Below, piece after piece: positions 1 to 7,217 of a stretch of 32,818 nt of DNA. Both the position numbers and the translations under genes were made by a program. Location of the stretch: the NCBI GenBank assembly GCA_030540655.1, contig JAUNVT010000011.1, forward strand, positions 1 to 32,818. The letters are read 5' to 3'. Every line of letters starts with the position of its first letter. The stretch's first letter is position 1. The stretch is from Rhodobacterales bacterium. GTDB taxonomy: Bacteria; Pseudomonadota; Alphaproteobacteria; Rhodobacterales; Rhodobacteraceae. The notes beneath the pieces were generated by a model. That model did no database searches. It saw only the letters and a program-made list of their open reading frames with translations, and was not told where the DNA came from.

Positions 1-98
1 TTGCGGAGGCTGAATCACGCCGAGAGCAAATGATCAATGGGTCCTGACTCTAGTGACGCCCCTTGGACTATTCGTGCGTCGACCACTCAGGCTTTCCC

Positions 99-1133
99 TC
101 AGCTGCGTTTCCCTGCGGGCGAACCAATCGGCAGCGGGCCCTGCTCCACCGGGTTCATGATTTGGCTGTCAATGGTCTGGCCCGCCGACAAGGCGCACAT
201 CATTCGCAGGCGGGCCTTGCGGGCGCTGATATTATGAGCCGCGACGGCGCCGATCTGGGCGATTTCGGCAAGGGATCCTGTATATTCATAGGCCTCGGCC
301 AGCCGACCTGAATGCGTTGAACTGGTTACTGCTATGGGAATTCCCTCTTTGGCGACGGCTGCCAGATCTTCCATCCAGTCGGGCGGCACATGCCCGCGTC
401 CGACAGCATCCAGCACCAGACCGCGTGCGCCGCTGTTGACGCATGCTTCGATCACGGCGGGATGGGCGGCCAGGCTGACGGTCAGGATATCCACCCGGGG
501 GAGCGTATTGCCCGGTTCGATCACCGGCGCACGGGGCGCGCGCTGGCGCATGCGAACGATGTCACCGTCGACATAGCCCAGCGGTCCGTATCCGGGAGAG
601 GTAAACCCGCCCAACTGGAAACTGCTTGTCTTGAGAACAGCGTCGCCTGCGTGGATTTCCTCATTGAATACCACCAGCGCGCCTTGCCTGCGCGCGGGAG
701 CGCTTCGAGCTACGGTAATGGCGTCGCGCAGGTTTGGGCCTGCGTCGGATCCCGGGGCATATGGAACACGCTGCGCGCCCGTGACGATCACACCTGTGTC
801 CTGCAGATCCAGGCAGGTATCGAGAAAATAAACCGTGTCCTCAAGCGTGTCTGTCCCCTGGGACACGACTATTCCGGCCACTTCGGGACGCGCTGCGGCG
901 GCGATGCAATGACGGCGCAGCGAGAGAAGATCCTCCGCCGTTATCGCATTGCTGGGTTTTTGCGACAGCGTCTTAATCTCGACAGAGCTGTCGATGGGAA
1001 TGTTCAACTGGCGGAACAGATCCTCGCCGGGCATGGCCCCCGAAAGCGCCTTGCCACTGCTGGAACGGACGCTGGAGATGGTTCCGCCGAGCGAAAAGAT
1101 TACCACCTTTGACCGCGGTTCAGATCCTGTCAT
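99..1133 (-). CDS. Asparaginase (bacterial L-asparaginase/glutaminase family), TRAP-linked
   Basis: Predicted to hydrolyse asparagine or a related amide to the acid plus ammonia. The 344-residue protein has both threonine motifs of the family: GGTIS near the N-terminus (nucleophile T18) and QGTDTLEDT (T94, D95), followed by TGAQR and by a lysine in DAVLKTSS (K168) at the place of the third catalytic group. There is no signal peptide, so I expect a cytoplasmic enzyme, unlike E. coli AsnB-type periplasmic asparaginase II. The start codon overlaps the dctM stop as ATGA, so it is translated with the TRAP transporter genes and probably acts on the imported solute. The family is firm; the true substrate (L- or D-asparagine, glutamine or another amide) is inferred and could differ. 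Confidence 0.88.
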   Translation of the reverse strand: MTGSEPRSKVVIFSLGGTISSVRSSSGKALSGAMPGEDLFRQLNIPIDSSVEIKTLSQKPSNAITAEDLLSLRRHCIAAAARPEVAGIVVSQGTDTLEDTVYFLDTCLDLQDTGVIVTGAQRVPYAPGSDAGPNLRDAITVARSAPARRQGALVVFNEEIHAGDAVLKTSSFQLGGFTSPGYGPLGYVDGDIVRMRQRAPRAPVIEPGNTLPRVDILTVSLAAHPAVIEACVNSGARGLVLDAVGRGHVPPDWMEDLAAVAKEGIPIAVTSSTHSGRLAEAYEYTGSLAEIAQIGAVAAHNISARKARLRMMCALSAGQTIDSQIMNPVEQGPLPIGSPAGKRS

Positions 1134-2389
1134 GAAAACACTGTCAGCAGCTTCGGTATTGCGATGAAGACCAGCAATGCAACAATATAGAGAAGCACGA
1201 AGGGAACGACTGCGCGACTGAGCCGCTCCACCGATTCCCTCGCGATATTTGAGGCGATATAGAGGTTGAGGCCAACAGGCGGCGTGAACTGACCAACGGC
1301 AAGCGCGATGATGGTGAAGACCCCGAAGTAAAGCGGGTCGATACCGACAGCGGTAATTGTCGCCATCAGGGTCGGAACCAGCAGAACCAGCGCCGAAACG
1401 TTATCGAGGAACGTTCCCACAAAGATCAGCAACACCAGCAGCATCAGCATGACGACCGTCTGGTTGTCGGTCACGCCCAGCACCCAGGTGGCGAAGAGTT
1501 GCGGGACCCGTTCGGTGGTGATGACAAACGCGAATACATTCGCGCACACCATCAGGAACATGATGACGGCGGTCGTGGCGGCGGTACTCCACAATGCGCG
1601 CTGGATTCCGCGCAAGGTCAGCGTTCGGTAGATGAACATACCGACAAACAGGCCGTAGGCACAGGCGATGGCGGCGGATTCTGTGGGGGTGAATGCGCCC
1701 GAATAGATGCCGACGATGATGATGACGGGCATGAAGAGCGCAATCAGGTTTTTCAGCAGGCCATACGGCTCGACCTTCCTGACGGCAAGATCGCCGCCCT
1801 CGACGCGTTTGCGGCCGCGCCAGTAATTCAATCCCGCGATGGCCAGCGTCAGCAGAATCCCCGGGATGATGCCATTGATGAAAAGCGCTCCGATAGAGAC
1901 GCCGGAGATGACGCCATAGACCACCATCGTGATGCTGGGCGGAATGATCAGACCCAGCGCCCCCGATGCCGCGACCACCGCGCCAGCATCCGCGCCGCTG
2001 TAACCGGCCTTTTTCATCGAGGGTATAAGCACGGTGCCGACCGCGGCGGTCGTCGCAGGCGCGGAACCGGAAATCGCGCCGAAGAAGGCAGAGGAGGTGG
2101 TGGCGACATTCGCCAGCGCCCCGGGACGCCGCCCGACAAGGCGGCTTGCCATGGCAACAAGACGCTCGGAAAGCCGTGCCTCCTCCATAAGAGACCCGGC
2201 CAGCAGGAACAGAGGAATGGCTAGGTAGGAAAAGTTGTTCAGCCCCTGAAACATCTTCTGCGCGACCACCAGAAGGGGAATGCTGCTGCCGAAATAGATC
2301 GCCGCAGCACCGGCCGCGCCAAGCGAGACCGCAATCGGCACGCCGATGATCAGAAGTCCGAGAAAGACAAATATGAGGATGGTTATCAT
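1130..2389 (-). CDS. dctM: TRAP transporter large permease subunit (DctM family)
   Basis: Large membrane subunit of a tripartite ATP-independent periplasmic transporter, which moves the solute with a sodium or proton gradient. The 419 residues are almost entirely hydrophobic segments, about the usual family length. The start (ITILIFVFLGLLIIGVPIA) and the GSAPATTAAVGTVLIPSMKKAGY region (residues 108-130, family-typical) are characteristic, as is GLIIPPSITMVVYG. It overlaps dctQ upstream and the asparaginase gene downstream, each by an ATGA. The subunit identity is secure; the substrate cannot be read from this subunit. Confidence 0.93.
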   Translation of the reverse strand: MITILIFVFLGLLIIGVPIAVSLGAAGAAAIYFGSSIPLLVVAQKMFQGLNNFSYLAIPLFLLAGSLMEEARLSERLVAMASRLVGRRPGALANVATTSSAFFGAISGSAPATTAAVGTVLIPSMKKAGYSGADAGAVVAASGALGLIIPPSITMVVYGVISGVSIGALFINGIIPGILLTLAIAGLNYWRGRKRVEGGDLAVRKVEPYGLLKNLIALFMPVIIIVGIYSGAFTPTESAAIACAYGLFVGMFIYRTLTLRGIQRALWSTAATTAVIMFLMVCANVFAFVITTERVPQLFATWVLGVTDNQTVVMLMLLVLLIFVGTFLDNVSALVLLVPTLMATITAVGIDPLYFGVFTIIALAVGQFTPPVGLNLYIASNIARESVERLSRAVVPFVLLYIVALLVFIAIPKLLTVFS

Positions 2390-2931
2390 TTACCGTCTTC
2401 TCCGACTTCATATTCCGCAACCGCAGACACGTTGCGCCATAGCAATGTGCGCATCACCACAAAGATCAGCGCCGCGGCGCTGCCTGCTACCAGAAACCAC
2501 TGGATATAGCCTATGGGAATTCCGGTTGTGGGGGAAATCTGCCGCATTGCACGCAGCGACAGGGTATAGCTTTGCCACATCACGATCGACAGAAATACAA
2601 TCGTTGCCGCACGGCCAACGAACCGCAGGATATTGCCAGGCAACGGCGGCAGGTTGTCCCGCAGCAACGAGACATGAAAATGTTCGCCATGCCAGAATGC
2701 CGCTGCCATGCCGAACATCACGGACAGAACCAACGAGAAGACAGACAGCTCCTGCGTCCAGCCAAGCGGGACGTTCAGAATGTAGCGATAGACGACCTGA
2801 ATACAGACCAGCGTGAACATCGTGGCAATGGCCAGTGCGGATATGGTCTGGCACAATATGGCCAATATATTACAGAAACGAAATGCAGCGCCCCGCCAAC
2901 CGGTTCTGTCCGCCTCAGCCTGAATTTGCAT
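2386..2931 (-). CDS. dctQ: TRAP transporter small permease subunit (DctQ family)
   Basis: Small membrane subunit pairing with DctM. The 181-residue product has four hydrophobic segments (about residues 25-50, 62-82, 105-122 and 144-164) and the family feature VVYRYILNVPLGWTQELSVF, in which a YR..LN..L.W..EL pattern is typical of DctQ. An AAAGGTG ribosome-binding site precedes the ATG by about 9 bases. The stop codon overlaps the dctM start (ATGA). It lies 176 bp after dctP, with a GC-rich hairpin in the gap that may lower its expression relative to the binding protein. Confidence 0.9.
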   Translation of the reverse strand: MQIQAEADRTGWRGAAFRFCNILAILCQTISALAIATMFTLVCIQVVYRYILNVPLGWTQELSVFSLVLSVMFGMAAAFWHGEHFHVSLLRDNLPPLPGNILRFVGRAATIVFLSIVMWQSYTLSLRAMRQISPTTGIPIGYIQWFLVAGSAAALIFVVMRTLLWRNVSAVAEYEVGEDGK

Positions 2932-3072
2932 CTGACCGCACCTTTCGGGAAAAGAGAATGTTTCCGAACTCCTTTTGCATCACAGCGATGACAAGTGACC
3001 AGAACGATATCCAGCCACTAAACATGTTTCGCAAAGGGCCGGTTGCCGGGGCCGTTGCAAGACCGGCAAGTG

Positions 3073-3098
3073 GGCGGGCCGGCCGGACCGGTCCCGCC
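3073..3098 (-). promoter_or_regulatory. GC-rich hairpin between dctP and dctQ
   Basis: Just after the dctP stop, arms GGCGGGCCGG and CCGG-T-CCCGCC can pair with one bulged base around a CCGGA loop. No T-run follows on the minus strand, so it is not a standard Rho-independent terminator. Hairpins between the binding-protein gene and the permease genes often protect the upstream message or attenuate read-through, giving excess binding protein. That role is inferred here. Confidence 0.4.
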
Positions 3099-3107
3099 GC
3101 CGCGCTA

Positions 3108-4088
3108 TCACTTGACGAGCTGGTCGAGGATTTCAGCGCTTATCGTTGCTGATGCGTTGTCATAGACGGGCTGGACCGCCTCGCGGAAGGGTGCCTTGTC
3201 CACGTCATTGATTTCCATGCCGCGGTCGGCAATTTCCTTCCACTGCCGCTCCTCCAGAGCCGCGATCATGTCGATATGCTTGTGGTCAAATTCGCGGCCC
3301 GTCTCCATCAGGATCGTCTGGATGTCTTCGGGCATGCTGTGGAACAGATCGGCGTTGATGATCAACGGTGATCCCATATGGATATGCCCGGTGCGGGAGA
3401 CGTATTTCTGCACTTCGTTGAAGTTCTGCGTAATGATATGGGCGGGAGGATTTTCCTGACCATCCACGACACCCAGCTGCAGCGCCGAATAGAGCTCGCT
3501 GAAGGACATGACCGTGGCGCCTGCGCCAAGTGCATTGAACGTATCGACAAATACCTTGCCTTCGGGAACGCGGATCTTCAGGCGGTCCAGATCGGCAGGC
3601 ACGTTGATCGGTCGGACATTGTTGGTGACATGGCGCATGCCATTGCCCCACCAGCCAAGGATGATCGCCCCCTGCTGTTCCAGCTGCGCGCTCAGATTAT
3701 CGCCCACCGGGCCTTCGACAACCTCCAGATATTCGTTCATGTCATTGAACAGAAACGGAAGGTTCAGCGCTCCCATGTCGGGAACCCAGTTCGACAGGAC
3801 GGTATCCGAAGCGAGCGTCAGTTCCAGCGTGCCGATCATCGTGCCTTCGACCGATTCCAGCTGGTTGCCAAGCTGGTCCGACGGAAACACCTGAACCTCA
3901 ACCGCGCCATCGGTCTTTTCGGCGATCTCGGCGGCGAAAGCCTCTGTGATGGTCTGATAGTGATGCGTCGGAGCGCCTGTGTGGCTGAGCCTCAGCACAT
4001 AGTTCTGAGCCATCGCCACGCTGCCCGCCAACCCGGCGGAGGAGAAAATGACAGAAGACAGAATGGCAAGTTTCAGATTGTTTTTCAT
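3108..4088 (-). CDS. dctP: TRAP transporter periplasmic solute-binding protein (DctP family)
   Basis: Extracytoplasmic receptor that delivers the substrate to DctQM. The 326-residue protein has a Sec signal peptide with a likely cut after AMA (residues 25-27). The mature start YVLRLSHTGAPTHHYQ and the later LKIRVPEG and QLGVVDGQENP (about 204-214) are DctP hallmarks. R173 in LKIRVPEG is the arginine that in this family binds the solute carboxylate, so a carboxylate ligand is likely. First gene of the TRAP-asparaginase operon, with an AAGGGAAACG ribosome-binding region before the ATG. The exact ligand is unknown; the neighbouring asparaginase and AllA genes point to a nitrogen-containing acid. 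Confidence 0.92.
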   Translation of the reverse strand: MKNNLKLAILSSVIFSSAGLAGSVAMAQNYVLRLSHTGAPTHHYQTITEAFAAEIAEKTDGAVEVQVFPSDQLGNQLESVEGTMIGTLELTLASDTVLSNWVPDMGALNLPFLFNDMNEYLEVVEGPVGDNLSAQLEQQGAIILGWWGNGMRHVTNNVRPINVPADLDRLKIRVPEGKVFVDTFNALGAGATVMSFSELYSALQLGVVDGQENPPAHIITQNFNEVQKYVSRTGHIHMGSPLIINADLFHSMPEDIQTILMETGREFDHKHIDMIAALEERQWKEIADRGMEINDVDKAPFREAVQPVYDNASATISAEILDQLVK

Positions 4089-4222
4089 TTCGTTTCCCTT
4101 TGGGGCGTTCGTGCAATTTCAAAGACTGGCCCCGCATAGCGGTGCAAACGCTCCCTGGTGAAAACAGCATGATCTCAGGCCGCGCCGAGTCACCTCTAGC
4201 AGGAAATCGACCTTGCAGACCA

Positions 4223-4235
4223 TAATAAATTATTA
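4223..4235. promoter_or_regulatory. AT-rich 13-bp palindrome in the dctP/allA divergent region
   Basis: TAATAA-A-TTATTA is a perfect odd palindrome in an otherwise GC-rich genome, between the divergent dctP and allA-like genes (134 bp before dctP, 144 bp before the AllA-like start). It could be an operator for a regulator outside this window, or simply melt easily as part of a promoter. No regulator gene is adjacent in the window. Confidence 0.35.
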
Positions 4236-4379
4236 CAAAATGCATCTAGACGGCTCAAGAACAGCCATTCCACCTGCCGGAATATCGCTCATGGTGACCA
4301 CTGAAAAAACCCAACCAATCCTGATCCACGAGGTATGCGCGCAGATTTTCGCGCGGCAGTCAAAGGCAATGCGTTCCTG

Positions 4380-4868
4380 ATGCCGCGCCGCCTGAAAGCT
4401 GTGCCGCTGTCGGCCCGCGCCTTTGCCCGCTATGGCGACGTGATCATTCCCAGCGGCAAGCCGGACAAGATGATCAATCAAGGACTGTGCGGCCGCTATC
4501 ATGATCTGGCGAGGCTGGATTTCACGGAAGGCCGCGCCGGGATCAGCTTCTTTGATGCTCAGGAACGGCATCTGCCGCTGGTGGTGGACATGATGGAGCG
4601 CCATCCGCAAGGCAGCCAGGCCTTCATCCCCGTCAGCCGGTCGCGTTATCTGATCGTGGTCGCTGACGATGACGACGGCGTGCCGACGAACCCCTGCGCC
4701 TTCCTTGCCGATTATGAACAATCCGTTAATCTGCACCGAAATGTGTGGCACGGCGTCCTGACTCCGGTCGGTGCGCCCGGCAGGTTCGTCGTTGTCGATC
4801 GGATCGGTGACGGCGCCAATCTGGAAGAATACTGGTTCGATGCCCCTTATACCATCGATGCACTGTGA
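4380..4868 (+). CDS. Ureidoglycolate lyase-like protein (AllA family)
   Basis: Related to AllA, a cupin-fold enzyme that splits ureidoglycolate into glyoxylate and urea at the end of purine/allantoin breakdown. From this start the protein has 162 residues, the normal AllA length, and begins LKAVPLSARAFARYGDVI as the family does. Family motifs are HPQGSQAFIP (residues 75-84), NVWH (121-124) and FVVVDRIG (137-143). An in-frame ATG at 4335 adds 15 residues that do not look like the family and has no usable ribosome-binding site, so the inner ATG is preferred. It diverges from the TRAP-asparaginase operon. No other allantoin-pathway gene is visible, so it may act on a different ureido- or carbamoyl-acid brought in by the transporter. 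Confidence 0.8.
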   Translation: MPRRLKAVPLSARAFARYGDVIIPSGKPDKMINQGLCGRYHDLARLDFTEGRAGISFFDAQERHLPLVVDMMERHPQGSQAFIPVSRSRYLIVVADDDDGVPTNPCAFLADYEQSVNLHRNVWHGVLTPVGAPGRFVVVDRIGDGANLEEYWFDAPYTIDAL

Positions 4869-5066
4869 CCGGAGGCTTCTTGCGACTGATTGCCGGAATG
4901 GGCCAGCAGACGGTAGCAGCTGCGACGCTCAATTTCGCCTTGCGGACCACACCGCTCATCACAATTGCGGACCGCTGTGAACCCGGCGGGCAGTGAGCTT
5001 TTGTCCAATACCGCTCCCGCAGCGGCTTGTGGTTGCAGGCGCCTGTGCCATGTGTAGTGTCTGCGC

Positions 5067-5546
5067 ATGGATCAGCCCCGGACCCGCACCTTTCACTCTG
5101 ACAGCCCGGACCGGACATGTGCGGTGGCGGGCCGCCTCGCGCCGCTCTTGGTGCCGGGGGATGTGCTGCTGCTTTCGGGGGAGATCGGCGCGGGCAAGAC
5201 GCATTTTGCCCGCTGCGTGATCCAGACCCTTCTTCCCGTGCCCGAGGATGTGCCCTCGCCGACTTACACGCTGGTCCAGACATACTCCGGGCGGGGCACG
5301 GAAATCTGGCATGCGGATCTTTACCGGCTGTCTGATCCCAACGAGATTTTCGAACTGGGCTTGATGGACGCATTCGCAAGCGCGATCTGTCTGGTGGAGT
5401 GGCCGGACCGGCTGGGCGATCTGGCGCCTGGGGGAGCGCTTCATCTGACGGTGACGGCACCCGCCGAGGCAGATATACGACGTCTGAGTTTCAAATGGAG
5501 CGACCCGAAATGGACGGAACGGATAGAGGATGCGCTGAATGACTGA
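5067..5546 (+). CDS. tsaE: tRNA threonylcarbamoyladenosine biosynthesis ATPase TsaE
   Basis: ATPase of the TsaB-TsaD-TsaE complex that makes N6-threonylcarbamoyladenosine at position 37 of ANN-decoding tRNAs. The 159-residue protein has the Walker A motif GEIGAGKT (38-45), the SPTYTLVQTY segment (64-73), HADLYRL (82-88) and LVEWPDRL (109-116), all diagnostic. It is first in a run of overlapping genes: its stop overlaps the next start by 8 bases. About 200 bp before it contain no gene, only a perfect CAGGCGCCTG palindrome at 5036-5045. Confidence 0.93.
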   Translation: MDQPRTRTFHSDSPDRTCAVAGRLAPLLVPGDVLLLSGEIGAGKTHFARCVIQTLLPVPEDVPSPTYTLVQTYSGRGTEIWHADLYRLSDPNEIFELGLMDAFASAICLVEWPDRLGDLAPGGALHLTVTAPAEADIRRLSFKWSDPKWTERIEDALND

Positions 5547-6549
5547 CCGGATGGCCCTGGCCCTAGATTTTCTGGCCGGCACCGATTGGGCCGGGGCGGA
5601 GACCGCTCCGCTGGCCGGAGACGCATCGAACCGGCGCTATATGCGTGTGCGACAGGGCGAGGGGGCGGCCGTTCTGATGGATGCCCCCACAGCGCGCGGC
5701 GAAGATGTGCGCCCTTTCGTGGCCATTGCCGATTATCTTTCCTCGCAGGGGCTCAGCGCGCCGCGCATTCTGGCAAAGGATGTTGACCGGGGGTTCTTGC
5801 TGCTGGAGGATCTGGGCGATGACCTTTTTGCACGCATCATCCCGAAACATCCGGGTCTTGAAGACGAGCTTTACGCCACCGCCATCGACGTGCTGGTCGA
5901 ATTGCATCGGGCAGAGCCGCCTGCGGGCCTGGCAAGCTACGGCACGGAGTTGATGGCCGAAATGGCCGCCCTTGCACTCGACTGGTACGCGGGCGGGGCG
6001 GAGCCGGGTCTGAGGGCTGAATTTGCAGCCGCAATCGCGCGGGCGCTGGACGCACATGCCGCATGCCATGACGTGCTGATCCAGCGCGATTATCATGCGG
6101 AAAACCTTCTTTGGCTGCCCGGGCGCAGCGGCGCCGCAAGGGTCGGGCTGCTGGATTTTCAGGACGCTTTGCTCGGGCACCGGGCCTATGATCTGGTGTC
6201 GCTCTTGCAGGACGCACGGCGCGATGTACCGCATTCCATCGCCGTGCAGATGATCGCGCGCTATGTAGATGCGGCCGGGCAGGACGGTGCGGAGTTCGAT
6301 GCGGCCTATCACGTGCTGGGCGCGCAGCGCAATCTGCGGATCCTCGGCGTATTCGGGCGTCTCTGCCTGCGGGACGGCAAGGCGCATTACATCACCCTCA
6401 TCCCCCGCGTCTGGGCGCATCTGATGCGCGATCTGGACCATCCCGCCATGGCAGAGGCGGCCCCGCTGATCCGCGGCGCCTTGCCCTTGCCAACTCCCGC
6501 CTTTCTTGAGGATCTCAAAGCCCGATGTGCACCGCTCCAGACGCCGTGA
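5539..6549 (+). CDS. amgK: Anomeric N-acetylmuramate/N-acetylglucosamine kinase AmgK (APH fold)
   Basis: Aminoglycoside-phosphotransferase-fold kinase. With MurU next door it fits AmgK, which phosphorylates N-acetylmuramic acid at the anomeric carbon during peptidoglycan recycling. Visible motifs: GDASNRRYMRV near the N-terminus (nucleotide loop), LLLEDLGDDLF (hinge), the Brenner motif QRDYHAENLLWL starting at residue 182 (catalytic D184), and LLDFQDALLGH (metal-binding D). Its 336 residues match the family. It overlaps tsaE by 8 bases and murU by 25. The AmgK-MurU route makes UDP-MurNAc while bypassing MurA, so in other bacteria it lowers fosfomycin sensitivity; that effect is inference here. 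Confidence 0.85.
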   Translation: MTDRMALALDFLAGTDWAGAETAPLAGDASNRRYMRVRQGEGAAVLMDAPTARGEDVRPFVAIADYLSSQGLSAPRILAKDVDRGFLLLEDLGDDLFARIIPKHPGLEDELYATAIDVLVELHRAEPPAGLASYGTELMAEMAALALDWYAGGAEPGLRAEFAAAIARALDAHAACHDVLIQRDYHAENLLWLPGRSGAARVGLLDFQDALLGHRAYDLVSLLQDARRDVPHSIAVQMIARYVDAAGQDGAEFDAAYHVLGAQRNLRILGVFGRLCLRDGKAHYITLIPRVWAHLMRDLDHPAMAEAAPLIRGALPLPTPAFLEDLKARCAPLQTP

Positions 6550-7217
6550 TGCTGTTTGCCGCCGGTTTCGGCACGCGTATGGGGGCGCTGACGGCGGACC
6601 GCCCGAAACCCTTGATCCGTGTCGCGGGGCGTGCCCTGCTGGACCATGCGCTGGAGATGGCGGAGGGCGCGGGCGCGGCGCCCATCGTGGTGAATGCCCA
6701 TTACAAGGCGAGCCAGATCGCCGCCCATCTGGCGGGGCGCGATGCGGCGATATCGCACGAGGCGCCGGATATTCTGGATACCGGCGGTGGTCTTCGGGCG
6801 GCGCTGCCGATGCTGAAGGCGAGCGCGATCTGCACGATGAACACCGATGCCGTCTGGCGCGGGGCGAACGCGCTGAGCCTGCTTCGGGATGCATGGCGGC
6901 CGGACGTGATGGACGCGCTGCTGCTCTGTGTGCCACTGGCGCGGGCAGTGGGCCACAAGGGGCAGGGGGATTTCACGCTGGGCGCAGATGGCAGGCTGAC
7001 GCGCGGGGGCGGGCTGATCTATTCAGGCGCCCAGATCATCAAGGCGAGCGCGCTGGAGGATATGCCGCCGGGTGCGTTCTCGCTCAATCTGGTGTGGGAC
7101 AGGTTGCTGGCGGCGGGGCGGCTGCACGGCTGCATCTATCCGGGAACATGGTGCGATGTGGGCCACCCCGCAGGCATCGCGCTGGCCGAGGAAATGCTGG
7201 GCGCGCCCGATGTTTGA
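6525..7217 (+). CDS. murU: N-acetylmuramate-1-phosphate uridylyltransferase MurU
   Basis: Sugar-phosphate nucleotidyltransferase, expected to turn MurNAc-1-phosphate and UTP into UDP-MurNAc. The 230-residue protein opens with the family signature MLFAAGFGTRMGALTADRPK (residues 9-28), then VVNAHYKASQIAAHL, the D-T-GGGLRAALP loop and NTDAVW (metal-binding aspartate); a WCDVGHP motif lies near the C-terminus. Two starts are possible: ATG 6525, with GAGG 13 bases before it, and ATG 6549, which forms TGATG with the amgK stop but has no ribosome-binding site. I use the first. It overlaps addB by 8 bases. Confidence 0.86.
   Translation: MCTAPDAVMLFAAGFGTRMGALTADRPKPLIRVAGRALLDHALEMAEGAGAAPIVVNAHYKASQIAAHLAGRDAAISHEAPDILDTGGGLRAALPMLKASAICTMNTDAVWRGANALSLLRDAWRPDVMDALLLCVPLARAVGHKGQGDFTLGADGRLTRGGGLIYSGAQIIKASALEDMPPGAFSLNLVWDRLLAAGRLHGCIYPGTWCDVGHPAGIALAEEMLGAPDV

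Noticed and set aside
4292-4300. TGGTGACCA as a possible GntR/FadR-type operator near the AllA-like gene
   Set aside because: The one-base centre does not fit the two- to three-base spacing of GntR boxes, and a 9-bp match is expected by chance.
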